Shown one piece after another: positions 1 through 8,696 of a DNA stretch of 40,945 bases. The DNA is taken from NCBI GenBank assembly GCA_045634005.1, contig JAZQZL010000011.1, positions 1-40,945 on the forward strand, given 5' to 3'. The stretch is from Flemingiibacterium sp045634005 (lineage in GTDB: Bacteria; Bacillota; Clostridia; Oscillospirales; CAG-272). The notes under the pieces are model-generated. The model was not told the DNA's origin, ran no database searches, and saw only the letters and a program-made list of their open reading frames with translations. The translations under genes and the position numbers were made by a program. The first letter of the stretch is position 1. Every line of letters begins with the position of its first letter.

Positions 1-1
1 G

Positions 2-226
2 TTTGACAAGGTAAAGGCTATCGCCGACGAGCTCGGATTTGCGTCCGATATGAAGGCGTACAAGGCTGATCCCACCGCATTCAAGGGCAGCGTTGCCGAC
101 GTTAGTATGTTCATCCGCGTTGCCGTAACCGGCAAGATGAATGCACCCGATCTTTACACCGTAATGCAGATACTAGGCAAGGATCGCACCGCAGCAAGAA
201 TCAACGGCGTAATCGCAAGCTTATAA
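2..226 (+). CDS. C-terminal end of a glutamyl-tRNA synthetase-like protein (partial)
   Basis: The window opens inside this gene; 74 codons in frame 2 end at TAA 224-226. The tail contains KGSVADVSMFIRVAVTG followed by DLYTVMQILGKDR, which resembles the helical anticodon-binding end of bacterial GltX proteins (the 'yxvmxxLGkeR' close). It probably charges tRNA-Glu, or tRNA-Glu and tRNA-Gln. The gene lies 158 bases upstream of glnS on the same strand, so the two related ligases may have arisen or be regulated together. Only the C-terminus is visible, so catalytic motifs cannot be checked; a GltX-like paralogue is the main alternative. Confidence 0.65.
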   Translation, partial: FDKVKAIADELGFASDMKAYKADPTAFKGSVADVSMFIRVAVTGKMNAPDLYTVMQILGKDRTAARINGVIASL

Positions 227-236
227 TCGCAGTAAC

Positions 237-258
237 GGACAGTCGTGGACGCCTGTCC
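237..258. repeat. Small inverted repeat between gltX-like gene and glnS
   Basis: GGACAG (237-242) and CTGTCC (253-258) form a 6-base stem around a 10-base loop. There is no following T run, so it is a poor terminator. A comparable GGAGGAC/GTCCTCC hairpin occurs at 13561-13581. Function unknown. Confidence 0.4.
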
Positions 259-300
259 CTACAAAATGATACATTTGCATATTTTTTGACGCAACGTTTT

Positions 301-335
301 GAAGTTTTTGCGGAGCTTTTTTCAAAAAGCGACCG
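301..335 (+). repeat. Dispersed repeat, core copy 1, in the glnS leader
   Basis: These 35 bases are identical to the reverse complement of 27205-27239 and match 33 of 35 positions with that of 22135-22169. The core reads toward glnS, as the other two copies read toward tyrS and dnaE. It can fold as GCGG-GCTTTTT / AAAAAGC-CCGC. The spacing from the core to the start codon is 49 bases here and also 49 bases at tyrS. Only the core is present; the longer 190-base element of the other copies is missing. Translating the repeat gives a false N-terminal extension of GlnS (EVFAELFSKSDR). Confidence 0.85.
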
Positions 336-384
336 CGTCCTATACGCTATAAATACACATTCTCAAAACCAAGGAGAAAAAACA

Positions 385-2034
385 ATGATAGAAGCATCAA
401 ACTTTATTGAAGAATTTATAAACGAAGACCTCGCCGAGGGCAAGGTAGAAGCCGTTCACACTCGCTTCCCTCCCGAGCCTAACGGATACCTCCACATCGG
501 TCACTGCAAGGCACTCGCAATCGACTTCGGCACCGCGAAGAAGTACGGCGGCAAGTGTAATCTCCGTATGGACGACACCAATCCCGCAAAGGAGGATACC
601 GAGTACGTCGATGCCATCAAGGAAGACATTCATTGGCTCGGCTTTGACTGGGAGGACCGCTTCTTCTACGGCTCCGACTATTTTGAAAAGGACTATGAGT
701 TCGCTGTCGAGCTCATAAAGAAGGGCCTCGCATACGTCTGTGAGCTTACTGCAGATCAGATGGACGAATACCGTGGCGACCTCACTCATCCGGCTCGCTC
801 GCCCTGGCGTGACCGTCCTATTGAAGAAAGCCTCGATCTTTTCGAGCGTATGAAGAACGGCGAATTCCCGGACGGCAAATACAGCCTTCGCGCGAAGATC
901 GACCTCGCATCCGGTAACTTCTGGATGCGCGACCCCGTTATATACCGCATCAAGCATATGCACCATCACCGCTACGGCAACAAGTGGTGCATCTACCCCA
1001 CCTACGACTTCGCTCATCCTATTCAGGACGCACTCGAGGGCATCACGCACTCGCTCTGCTCGCTTGAATTTGAGATACACCGTCCGCTTTACAACTGGGT
1101 TATAGAGAACGTAAGCGTTCCCCACAAGCCGCGCCAGATCGAATTTGCGCGTCTTAACATCACCAACACCGTCCTCTCCAAGCGTTTTTTACGCGGACTC
1201 GTTGAGAGCGGTCAGGTTGACGGCTGGGACGACCCCCGTATGCCCACTCTTTGCGGTATGCGCCGCCGCGGCTACACGGGTGCTTCGATAGTCGACTTCT
1301 GCGGCCGTATAGGCGTTGCAAAGTCCGATAGCCTCGTTGATATCCGCCTTCTCGAGGCGTGCATTCGCGACGAGCTCAACGAAACCGCTGCAAGACGTGT
1401 TGCGGTGCTCGATCCTATTAAGGTCGTTATCGACAACTATCCCGAGGATAAAACTGAAGAGTTTGAGCTCCCCAACCACCCGCAGAACCCCGAAATGGGT
1501 ACCCGCAAGGTTAAGTTCACCCGTGAGCTTTATATCGATGCAGAGGACTTCGCAGAGGTTCCGCCTCCCAAGTTCTTCCGCTTGAAGCCCGAGGGCGAGG
1601 TTCGCCTTATGGGCGCGTATATCATCAAGTGCGGCGAGATTATCAAGAACGCCGACGGCAGCATTAAGGAGATCCACGCCACCGCAGACCTTGAAACGGG
1701 CAACGGCAATCCTGTCGACGGACGCAAGATCAAGGGCACTATCCATTGGCTCTCCGCAGATAACACCGTTGACGCCGACGTTATACTCTACGAGAATCTT
1801 CTCACGCTCGAGGATCCCTCCAAGCTTCCCGACGGTATGGAGTACACCGACTTCTTAAACCCCGACTCGAAGAAGGTCATCAAAGGCGCGAAGCTTGAGC
1901 CGATATGCGCTGATGCGAAGCCCGGCGACAAGTTCCAGTTCGTTCGCACCGGTTACTTCTGCGTTGACTCCAAGACGCCGAACACCTTCAACCGCGTCGT
2001 AACGCTCAAAGACGGCTACAAGCCTGCAAAATAA
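385..2034 (+). CDS. glnS: Glutamine--tRNA ligase (GlnRS)
   Basis: This cytoplasmic class I synthetase joins glutamine to tRNA-Gln using ATP. The 549-residue protein has the HIGH signature within PPEPNGYLHIGHCKA (HIGH at residues 37-40) and a KMSKS-type loop VLSKR at 263-267, followed by GWDDPRMPTL and the beta-barrel anticodon-binding region. Length matches the bacterial GlnRS family without a YqeY extension. The ATG at 385 is chosen because AAGGAG (371-376) lies 8 bases upstream; an in-frame TTG at 286 would add residues encoded by the dispersed repeat. Many Firmicutes lack GlnRS and make Gln-tRNA through GatCAB, so presence here is notable. Terminal TAA is 21 bases before the next gene. Confidence 0.96.
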   Translation: MIEASNFIEEFINEDLAEGKVEAVHTRFPPEPNGYLHIGHCKALAIDFGTAKKYGGKCNLRMDDTNPAKEDTEYVDAIKEDIHWLGFDWEDRFFYGSDYFEKDYEFAVELIKKGLAYVCELTADQMDEYRGDLTHPARSPWRDRPIEESLDLFERMKNGEFPDGKYSLRAKIDLASGNFWMRDPVIYRIKHMHHHRYGNKWCIYPTYDFAHPIQDALEGITHSLCSLEFEIHRPLYNWVIENVSVPHKPRQIEFARLNITNTVLSKRFLRGLVESGQVDGWDDPRMPTLCGMRRRGYTGASIVDFCGRIGVAKSDSLVDIRLLEACIRDELNETAARRVAVLDPIKVVIDNYPEDKTEEFELPNHPQNPEMGTRKVKFTRELYIDAEDFAEVPPPKFFRLKPEGEVRLMGAYIIKCGEIIKNADGSIKEIHATADLETGNGNPVDGRKIKGTIHWLSADNTVDADVILYENLLTLEDPSKLPDGMEYTDFLNPDSKKVIKGAKLEPICADAKPGDKFQFVRTGYFCVDSKTPNTFNRVVTLKDGYKPAK

Positions 2035-2055
2035 CACAATCACGAGGTAACTATA

Positions 2056-3333
2056 ATGGCATACAAGATAAATACGAACTGCGTTCAGGCAGGTTACACT
2101 CCGAAGAACGGCGAAGCACGCGTGCTTCCAATATATCAGTCCACCACCTTTAAGTATGAGTCGAGCGAGCAGATGGGACGCCTTTTCGACCTTTCCGAAA
2201 GCGGCTACTTCTACACCCGTCTGCAGAACCCCACCAACGATGCGGTTGCGGCTAAAATCGCAGCGCTCGAGGGCGGTGTTGCCGCTATGCTCACCTCGTC
2301 CGGTCAGGCGGCAACGTTCTTCTCGCTCTTTACCATTCTCGGCGCAGGTGACCACATCGTCGCTTCCTCCGCAATCTACGGCGGCAGCTTTAACCTCATC
2401 GCAGTTACGATGAAGCGTATGGGCATTGACGCGACCTTCGTTCACCCCGATATCACCGAGGAAGAGCTTAAGGCTACCTTCAAGCCCAACACCAAGGCTG
2501 TATTCGCTGAAACGCTCGCAAATCCTGCACTTATCGTACTCGACATAGAGAAGTTCGCTCGTCAGGCACACGCTCACGGCGTACCGCTCATCATCGACAA
2601 CACCTTCCCGACTCCGATCAACTGCAACCCGTTCAAGTTCGGCGCAGACATCGTAATTCATTCGACCACCAAGTATATGGACGGTCACGCTACCGCAGTC
2701 GGCGGCGTTATCGTTGACTCGGGCAACTTTGATTGGCTCGCAAACGCCGACAAGTTCCCCGGAATGACTACCCCCGACGAATCCTACCACGGCGTTTCCT
2801 ACGCACAGGATTTCGGCAAGGGCGGCTACATCACCAAGGCAACGGCACAGCTTATGCGCGACCTCGGCTCTATCCAGTCGCCGCAGAACGCGTTTCTCCT
2901 TAATCTCGGTCTTGAAACGCTTCACCTTCGCGTTAAGCGTCACTGCGAGAACGCGCAGACGGTTGCCGAGTATCTCGAGGCGTCCGACAAGGTAACGTGG
3001 GTAAACTACCCCGGACTTAAATCGAGCAAGTATTACGACCTTGCACAGAAGTATCTCCCGAACGGCTCGTCGGGCGTTATCTCGTTCGGCGTAAAGGGCG
3101 GACGCGCGGCGGCTACCAAGTTTATGGACAGCTTAAAGCTCGGCGCTATCGTAACGCACGTTGCAGACGCGCGCACTTGCCTTCTCCACCCTGCAAGCAC
3201 GACTCACCGTCAGATGACGGACGAGCAGCTTATCGCGGCAGGCGTAATGCCCGACCTCATTCGCTTGTCAGTCGGCATCGAGGACGTTGAGGACATCATC
3301 GCAGACCTCGAGCAGGCACTCGCACAGATGTAA
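2056..3333 (+). CDS. metY: O-acetylhomoserine sulfhydrylase (PLP-dependent)
   Basis: A cytoplasmic Cys/Met-metabolism PLP enzyme of 425 residues, which would convert O-acetylhomoserine and sulfide to homocysteine (direct sulfhydrylation in methionine synthesis). The N-terminus (NCVQAGYTPKNGEARVLPIYQ) and the block GADIVIHSTTKYMDGHATAVGG are characteristic of the long MetY group; Lys206 in STTKYMDGH should carry PLP, and SGQAATFF contributes to cofactor binding. The ATG is preceded by GAGGTAA. It follows glnS by 21 bases and ends before a strong hairpin terminator. Cystathionine gamma-synthase is less likely because of the length and the ESYHGVSYAQDFG insertion typical of MetY. Confidence 0.92.
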   Translation: MAYKINTNCVQAGYTPKNGEARVLPIYQSTTFKYESSEQMGRLFDLSESGYFYTRLQNPTNDAVAAKIAALEGGVAAMLTSSGQAATFFSLFTILGAGDHIVASSAIYGGSFNLIAVTMKRMGIDATFVHPDITEEELKATFKPNTKAVFAETLANPALIVLDIEKFARQAHAHGVPLIIDNTFPTPINCNPFKFGADIVIHSTTKYMDGHATAVGGVIVDSGNFDWLANADKFPGMTTPDESYHGVSYAQDFGKGGYITKATAQLMRDLGSIQSPQNAFLLNLGLETLHLRVKRHCENAQTVAEYLEASDKVTWVNYPGLKSSKYYDLAQKYLPNGSSGVISFGVKGGRAAATKFMDSLKLGAIVTHVADARTCLLHPASTTHRQMTDEQLIAAGVMPDLIRLSVGIEDVEDIIADLEQALAQM

Positions 3334-3340
3334 AAAGCTT

Positions 3341-3364
3341 CGCCGCACACAGCCGTGTGCGGCG
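3341..3364 (+). terminator. Intrinsic terminator after metY
   Basis: A perfect 10-base stem, CGCCGCACAC / GTGTGCGGCG, with loop AGCC, lies 7 bases after the metY stop and is followed by ATATTTATTT, a weak T tract. Confidence 0.8.
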
Positions 3365-3380
3365 ATATTTATTTAACCAA

Positions 3381-3413
3381 AAAATCCCGACACATCTCGC
3401 GTGTCGGGATTTT
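3381..3413. terminator. Bidirectional terminator between metY and the leftward hydrolase gene
   Basis: The 13-base stem AAAATCCCGACAC / GTGTCGGGATTTT with a 7-base loop carries A and T tracts on its two sides. It lies 7 bases beyond the stop of the leftward gene and backs up the metY hairpin. Confidence 0.88.
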
Positions 3414-3420
3414 CTCTATA

Positions 3421-5526
3421 TCACTCTACGTCGATTCTTACCTCTGCATAATCAATGGTAGTATCGACATTCGGTATAATTTCAGCCACTACGTATCCGT
3501 TGCGAATAGCGCTCGCAGGCACTCTGTAGCAAACCAACGAATTTTCGGTTTGGGCGCCGCTACCGCTCTGTGTTCCCACAAAGCTTGCGCGCACAGAGTT
3601 CACGTACACCTCGGGCGGATTCGTGTCAGACACAGCGCTCGCGGCAAACTTGAGCGTTACCACAGCACCGGTCGGAACGTCACCAAGCGGTATACGAAGC
3701 GTTATCACCTCGCCGCCCACTGCGCTTATCGGAAGCGCCGCGGGGGACTTTTCCCAGAAGGGGTACGTGTCGTTGTAGGTAAGTATCACACGGCGGTCTT
3801 TCGTCATAAGCTTGTCGTACGAGCCGATGGTCGATACGATAACCCAATGGTGCCACGTTCCTTCAACGGTATTGTCGTCAGTCGAAACTCTGTGCTTGGT
3901 TTCTATCTTCGAGGCGTAGCTTCCGAGGTACTGATTGTAAAGTGCGATCTTGTCCGCGCCCTGCGAAAGGAATGCCGCGGCGATGCCGTTGTAGGTTTCG
4001 AGTGTGTGGTTGATGATTTCGCCGGAAGGATTACTTCTCTGGTTTATTTCAATACACGGTGCAACAGTAACACCGTACGGATGCATAACCGACGTCCAGA
4101 GGGAAATGGGCATTGTGTTGTCCGTGGTTGCGTAATGGCCCGTGGGAATCACCATATCAACGATTCCCTCTGATGCCCACGTGATCACGTCAAGACCTAA
4201 TTTATAGTTGGTTTCGATATCCGATGCCACGCGAACGCAGATCTTTATCTCGTGACCGCGAATCTCCTCGTAGACCTCTACCAAGCGCTCAACCTCGCGC
4301 ATAAAGTCATTCAGTATCTCAAGGCCGTTATACTCGCCGCCGGGATACCAAAGGGTTATCTCACGCTGCCAGTCAAGCTCTATACCGTATGAGTCATAGC
4401 GATTGAGAGCTTCATTGATAAATTTGAGGAAATGCTCACGCACCGCTTCGTGCGTATAGTCAAGCGCGGCTTGATAATAAGCGCTTACCGCCGAATACGA
4501 GCCGTAACTGTTGACACGGCGGTACTGCGGATTCTCCCAGAAAAAGTCCGAAACGAGCACCGACGTGGGCACCTCTCTGTGAAGGTCGTTCATACGGATC
4601 GAGATCCACGGATTTATACCTGCCTCGGGGAAGGTTTCGCAGAAGGTCTTGATATAATCGAGTCCGTTGACTATAAAGTGATCGTATGCGCCCTTCGCCT
4701 TGGGTTCGTTTGAGTAATCGACCGTGTAGCCGTTCTCCTCTTTCATAAGATACTTTTCCGCAAGGTCTGTCCATACCTCTGACGGATACGTCGCATTCAT
4801 ATTGTTAAGGCATATCATAAAGTCGGTAACCTGCGAGCCCTTATAGCCGAGCGCGTACTCACGGAAAAGCGCCTCGGTTGCGCTTCCTGCGCTGGTGATG
4901 AATGCATCGGCGTCAAGGTTTACTATAACGCCCTGCACGTCGTACTGCGACTCAAACTCCTCGTTAAACAAGGGATAGGCAAACAGCGAGTCAACCTGAC
5001 TATTTTCCGCCTGTGCGGGGGAAACGAAGGTACCCCAGCTCGTTTTATTATCGTATCCGCTCGGCATACTTTCACGAACGAGCGAGAAATTGTCGATACA
5101 GTACGGCTGGATAAATCTCGCATCCTCTGCCCCGCAGATACGGATACTGCTGAAGCTTGACTTAAGCGTAACATAGTATTCAACCTTCAGCCATTCATTC
5201 GATTTAGGATAAACACGTATGGTCGTTCCGTTGCCGTCCGCATCGTAAAAGATCACGCGAAGCGCAGTAACCTCGCCGACGTACATCATGCGGAAATAGC
5301 CCGTAAACTTATACGTTCCGGCAGGAATGGTGTTCGTCGGATGAGTTATCCCAATTCCGGACGTATTCGATGAAATATTCGAAAGCTGAATATACGCGCC
5401 GTTTTCAGCCAATATCTGCTTAAGCGAATTAGAGCTTCCGGAAACGCCCTTCATCGCGTGCGGACTGTCAAACGCCGACATATAAAGCACATTGCCCGAC
5501 GGAACAGCTTCTTCTACCGCGTCCAT
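3421..5526 (-). CDS. Exported TIM-barrel glycoside-hydrolase-like protein (start lost to an upstream amber codon)
   Basis: The open frame gives 701 residues from the first ATG after an in-frame TAG. Residues about 1-150 look like a jelly-roll carbohydrate-binding module (aromatic-rich beta pattern, YCIDNFSLVRE at its end). Residues about 190-540 look like a TIM barrel of the loose family-10-like or DUF187 hydrolase type, with YGIELDWQRE near 382 carrying candidate acidic residues. About 100 C-terminal residues form beta-sandwich material. No catalytic pair can be assigned with certainty, so the substrate is unknown; a surface polysaccharide is a guess. A promoter, ribosome site and signal peptide lie upstream in the same frame (5527-5692), so the natural protein should start at GTG 5628. 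As it stands the ORF lacks an export signal. No ribosome site stands before the 5526 ATG. Confidence 0.8.
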   Translation of the reverse strand: MDAVEEAVPSGNVLYMSAFDSPHAMKGVSGSSNSLKQILAENGAYIQLSNISSNTSGIGITHPTNTIPAGTYKFTGYFRMMYVGEVTALRVIFYDADGNGTTIRVYPKSNEWLKVEYYVTLKSSFSSIRICGAEDARFIQPYCIDNFSLVRESMPSGYDNKTSWGTFVSPAQAENSQVDSLFAYPLFNEEFESQYDVQGVIVNLDADAFITSAGSATEALFREYALGYKGSQVTDFMICLNNMNATYPSEVWTDLAEKYLMKEENGYTVDYSNEPKAKGAYDHFIVNGLDYIKTFCETFPEAGINPWISIRMNDLHREVPTSVLVSDFFWENPQYRRVNSYGSYSAVSAYYQAALDYTHEAVREHFLKFINEALNRYDSYGIELDWQREITLWYPGGEYNGLEILNDFMREVERLVEVYEEIRGHEIKICVRVASDIETNYKLGLDVITWASEGIVDMVIPTGHYATTDNTMPISLWTSVMHPYGVTVAPCIEINQRSNPSGEIINHTLETYNGIAAAFLSQGADKIALYNQYLGSYASKIETKHRVSTDDNTVEGTWHHWVIVSTIGSYDKLMTKDRRVILTYNDTYPFWEKSPAALPISAVGGEVITLRIPLGDVPTGAVVTLKFAASAVSDTNPPEVYVNSVRASFVGTQSGSGAQTENSLVCYRVPASAIRNGYVVAEIIPNVDTTIDYAEVRIDVE

Positions 5527-5628
5527 CTCTACCGCCTATGCCGACACGGACAGCGTCAGCGACGCTGCCATAAGACAAAGCACCGTGCAAAAAATCAAAT
5601 AAAAATAAATAGATCTTGTTTTTTTCAC
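5527..5628 (-). pseudogene. Signal-peptide segment of the hydrolase, interrupted by TAG
   Basis: Reading leftward from GTG 5628, preceded by GAGGAG (5638-5643) 9 bases away, the frame codes a standard signal peptide: Lys-Lys-Thr-Arg at the start, a hydrophobic stretch, then SLTLSVSA. The next codon is TAG (5536-5538), then AVEMDAVEEAVPSGN continues directly into the 3421-5526 frame. The stop falls exactly where the signal peptidase would cut. CAG (Gln) to TAG is one transition. The choices are a true nonsense mutation, a base-calling or assembly error, or suppression. Confidence 0.85.
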
Positions 5629-5663
5629 GTAAGTAATCTCCTCAAAAAACATTCTATACGGTA

Positions 5664-5692
5664 ATTATACCATAGCATCAGGTTAAAATCAA
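5664..5692 (-). promoter_or_regulatory. Promoter of the hydrolase gene
   Basis: On the minus strand TTGATT (5687-5692), a 17-base spacer, and TATAAT (5664-5669) form a good SigA-type promoter, 36 bases before the GTG start at 5628. Its presence supports the longer gene model including the signal peptide. Confidence 0.7.
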
Positions 5693-5784
5693 TAGCAAAA
5701 CCCGAAAGTACAAAAACATTACAAGAAAATACAAGAACGGCAAGGACTATCTTCGCAAAAAAGCTGAAAGTTTACAAATATTTA

Positions 5785-5813
5785 TAGCAATATTATTAAA
5801 GATGTAGTATAAT
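5785..5813 (+). promoter_or_regulatory. Probable secA promoter
   Basis: A perfect TATAAT at 5808-5813 lies 55 bases before the secA ATG. The element 17 bases upstream is only TAGCAA, so the -35 match is weak. An alternative pair is TTTACA (5771-5776) with TATTAA (5794-5799), also 17 bases apart. Confidence 0.4.
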
Positions 5814-5868
5814 AACTATATGTATATTCTTTTGCAGAATAATTCGAAAGAATTGGAGATAGACAGTA

Positions 5869-8652
5869 ATGAAAATAATAGATAAAATTTTCGGAACGTA
5901 CAGCGAGCGTCAGGTAAAGAAGCTTATTCCCACCGTGGATAAAATCGAAGCTCTCGCTGACAAATACAAGGCTATGAGTGACGAGGAGCTCCGCCAAATG
6001 ACCGCCGTATTAAAGGCTCGACTTGCAGACGGAGAAACGCTTGACGATATTCTCCCAGATGCGTTCGCAACCGTACGCGAGGCGGCAGACCGTGTACTCG
6101 GCAAGCGCCCGTTTAGAGTACAGCTTATCGGCGGTATCATTCTTCATCAGGGCAGAATCGCCGAGATGAAGACCGGTGAGGGTAAAACTCTCGTTGCAAC
6201 ACTTCCGGCTTATCTCAACGCCCTGACCGGCAACGGTGTTCACATCGTCACCGTAAACGAATATCTCGCAAAGACCGGCAGCGAAGAAATGAGCAAGGTC
6301 TACGGTTACCTCGGGCTTACAACGGGTCTTATCGTTCACGATCAGTCGAAGGAAGCAAAGCAGAACGCATACAACGCCGACATCACCTACGGTACGAACA
6401 ACGAATTCGGCTTCGACTATCTGCGCGACAATATGGTCGTTCACAAGGAGCAGCTCACCCAGCGCGCACACACCTTCGCGATAGTCGACGAGGTCGACTC
6501 TATCCTTATAGACGAGGCGAGAACGCCTCTTATCATCTCGGGAGTGGGCGCAGCTTCAACCGACCTCTACGACCGTGCGGACAAGTTTGTTCGCACCCTG
6601 AAGAAGTTCGTTATCAAGGAGCTTGACTCAAAGGAGCTCGACGACCACATTGACGGCGACTATATCGTCGACGAAAAGGCTAAAAACGTAACGCTTACCG
6701 CAAGCGGAATTAAGAAGGCGGAGGCTTATTTCGACGTCGAAAACCTATCCGATCCCGAGAACTCCACCCTCTCGCACCATATAAATCAGGCAATCAAAGC
6801 GCACGGCTCTATGCTGCGTGACGTAAACTATATCGTAAAGGACGGCGAGGTTCTGATCGTCGACGAGTTCACCGGACGAGTTATGCCCGGCCGCCGCTAT
6901 TCGGACGGTCTGCATCAGGCAATCGAGGCAAAGGAGCACGTTGACATCAAAAAGGAGAGCAAAACGCTCGCAACCATCACCTTCCAGAATTTCTTCCGCC
7001 TTTACAAGAAGCTTTCCGGCATGACGGGTACGGCGCTCACCGAGGAAAACGAGTTCCGAGAGATCTACTCGCTCGACGTTGTCGAGGTACCCACCAACAA
7101 GCCTATGATCCGTAAGGATCACAACGACGTCGTTTACAAGACCGTAAACGGCAAGTACAAGGCTATTGTAAACCAGATCAAGGCGTGCCACGAAAAGGGA
7201 CAGCCCGTACTCGTCGGTACGGTTTCTATCGAAAAATCCGAGGAGCTTTCAAAAAAGCTTAAATTAAACGGAATCCCTCACGTTGTGCTTAACGCGAAGT
7301 ACCACGAAAAGGAAGCGGAGATCGTTGCACAGGCAGGTAAGCTCGGTGCAGTTACCATTTCCACCAATATGGCAGGACGCGGTACGGATATTATGCTCGG
7401 CGGTAATGCAGAGTTCCTCGCAAAGAACGACCTTCGAAAGCTTGGCTACGATGAGTCTGTTATCGTTCTCGCTGTCGGTATGTCAAACGACGTTGACGAG
7501 ATCGTGCTCGAGGCACGCGCTAAATACCATGAGGCACTCGAAAAGTACAAGCTCGAAATCGCTCCCGAGGCTAAAAAGGTATGCGACGTCGGCGGTCTTT
7601 ATATAATCGGTACAGAGCGTCACGAGAGCCGCCGTATCGACAATCAGCTTCGCGGACGCTCGGGACGTCAGGGCGACCCCGGTGAATCGCGCTTCTTCCT
7701 CTCGCTTGAGGACGACCTTATGCGACTTTTCGGAAGCGAGCGAATCATCGGTATGGTTGATCGCCTCGGTCTTGACGAGGACCAGCCTATCGACGCGAAT
7801 ATTCTCTCCGGCGCTATCGAGGGCGCACAGAAGCGTCTTGAGGACACAAACTTCCAGCGCCGCAAGACCGTCCTCGAATACGACGACGTTATGAATCAGC
7901 AACGTAATATCATCTACAGTCAGCGCCGCTCGGTGCTCGACGGCGCAGACCTCAGCGAAACGGTACGCGGTATGATAACCGAAACGGTTGACGAGGCCGT
8001 AAACAGATACACCGCAGCCGAAAATCCCGCAGACTGGAATATCGACGCTATACGCACGCATTTCTTCGGTCTGCTCTGCAAGGAGGACGACTTCAGATAT
8101 ACCGACGAGGAGCTTTCGAGCCTAAAGAAGGAAGATATCGCAAGCGTGCTCCACGAGCGTGCAAGCGCCCTTTACGCCTCCAAGGAGGAGCTTCTCGGCG
8201 AGCGTCTGCGTGAGATCGAGCGAGTAATGCTGCTCGGTTCAGTTGACCAGAATTGGATGAACCACATCGACGCGATGGACGATCTTCGTTCCTCTATTGG
8301 ACTTCAGGCATATGCACAGCGCAGCCCCGTCAACGAGTACCGCTTTATCGGCGCGGAAATGTTTGACGATATGATCACGCAGATACGCGAGGATACCGTT
8401 CGCAAGCTGCTATCCGTACAGATAAGACGCGAGCAGGAAATAAAGCGTGTCGAGGTTGCAAAGCCCACCAGTGAAGGCTTCGCCGGTGGAGCGCTCAAGC
8501 GCCCAGTATCCGCGACAGGTGCCTCAAAGGCAGGTATAGTCAGCGCTACCGCAAAGCAGGCCGTCAAGGTTGGTCGCAACGATCCGTGTCCTTGCGGCTC
8601 CGGCAAGAAGTACAAGAAGTGCTGCGGCTCGGGTGAAGCGAGCGAAGAATAA
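5869..8652 (+). CDS. secA: Preprotein translocase motor SecA
   Basis: SecA drives secreted proteins through the SecYEG channel at the membrane by ATP hydrolysis. The 927-residue protein is full length. It has the Walker A loop MKTGEGKTLVA (about 100-110), the DEAD-type sequence VDEVDSILIDEARTPL near 207, the second helicase lobe with STNMAGRGTDI and QLRGRSGRQGDPG, and a C-terminal zinc-binding tail with Cys907, Cys909, Cys918 and Cys919 that contacts SecB or lipids in other bacteria. GGAG precedes the ATG. In many Firmicutes prfB follows; here two membrane proteins follow instead. Confidence 0.98.
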   Translation: MKIIDKIFGTYSERQVKKLIPTVDKIEALADKYKAMSDEELRQMTAVLKARLADGETLDDILPDAFATVREAADRVLGKRPFRVQLIGGIILHQGRIAEMKTGEGKTLVATLPAYLNALTGNGVHIVTVNEYLAKTGSEEMSKVYGYLGLTTGLIVHDQSKEAKQNAYNADITYGTNNEFGFDYLRDNMVVHKEQLTQRAHTFAIVDEVDSILIDEARTPLIISGVGAASTDLYDRADKFVRTLKKFVIKELDSKELDDHIDGDYIVDEKAKNVTLTASGIKKAEAYFDVENLSDPENSTLSHHINQAIKAHGSMLRDVNYIVKDGEVLIVDEFTGRVMPGRRYSDGLHQAIEAKEHVDIKKESKTLATITFQNFFRLYKKLSGMTGTALTEENEFREIYSLDVVEVPTNKPMIRKDHNDVVYKTVNGKYKAIVNQIKACHEKGQPVLVGTVSIEKSEELSKKLKLNGIPHVVLNAKYHEKEAEIVAQAGKLGAVTISTNMAGRGTDIMLGGNAEFLAKNDLRKLGYDESVIVLAVGMSNDVDEIVLEARAKYHEALEKYKLEIAPEAKKVCDVGGLYIIGTERHESRRIDNQLRGRSGRQGDPGESRFFLSLEDDLMRLFGSERIIGMVDRLGLDEDQPIDANILSGAIEGAQKRLEDTNFQRRKTVLEYDDVMNQQRNIIYSQRRSVLDGADLSETVRGMITETVDEAVNRYTAAENPADWNIDAIRTHFFGLLCKEDDFRYTDEELSSLKKEDIASVLHERASALYASKEELLGERLREIERVMLLGSVDQNWMNHIDAMDDLRSSIGLQAYAQRSPVNEYRFIGAEMFDDMITQIREDTVRKLLSVQIRREQEIKRVEVAKPTSEGFAGGALKRPVSATGASKAGIVSATAKQAVKVGRNDPCPCGSGKKYKKCCGSGEASEE

Positions 8653-8659
8653 AAAACAC

Positions 8660-8683
8660 CGCCTCTCCCATACGGGGGAGGCG
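8660..8683 (+). other. Hairpin between secA and the next gene
   Basis: A 10-pair stem (CGCCTCTCCC with GGGGGAGGCG, one G-T pair) and an ATAC loop begin 7 bases after the secA stop. There is no T tract, and the AAAGGA ribosome site of the next gene follows directly. It may reduce or stabilise the downstream message rather than terminate. Confidence 0.55.
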
Positions 8684-8696
8684 AAAGGATATTAAA

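Noticed and set aside
237..258. Terminator between the gltX-like gene and glnS
   Set aside because: The stem is only six pairs with a long loop and no T tract follows; called a small inverted repeat instead.
397..2943. Long antisense frames opposite glnS and metY (242 and 362 codons) and similar ones opposite dnaE, PBP and the SLH gene
   Set aside because: They fall opposite well-identified genes, lack ribosome sites and sensible domains, and are explained by the codon use of the real strand.
5536..5538. Genome-wide reassignment of TAG
   Set aside because: At least tlyA and the 63-residue gene end naturally in TAG, and no internal TAG occurs in any housekeeping gene here.
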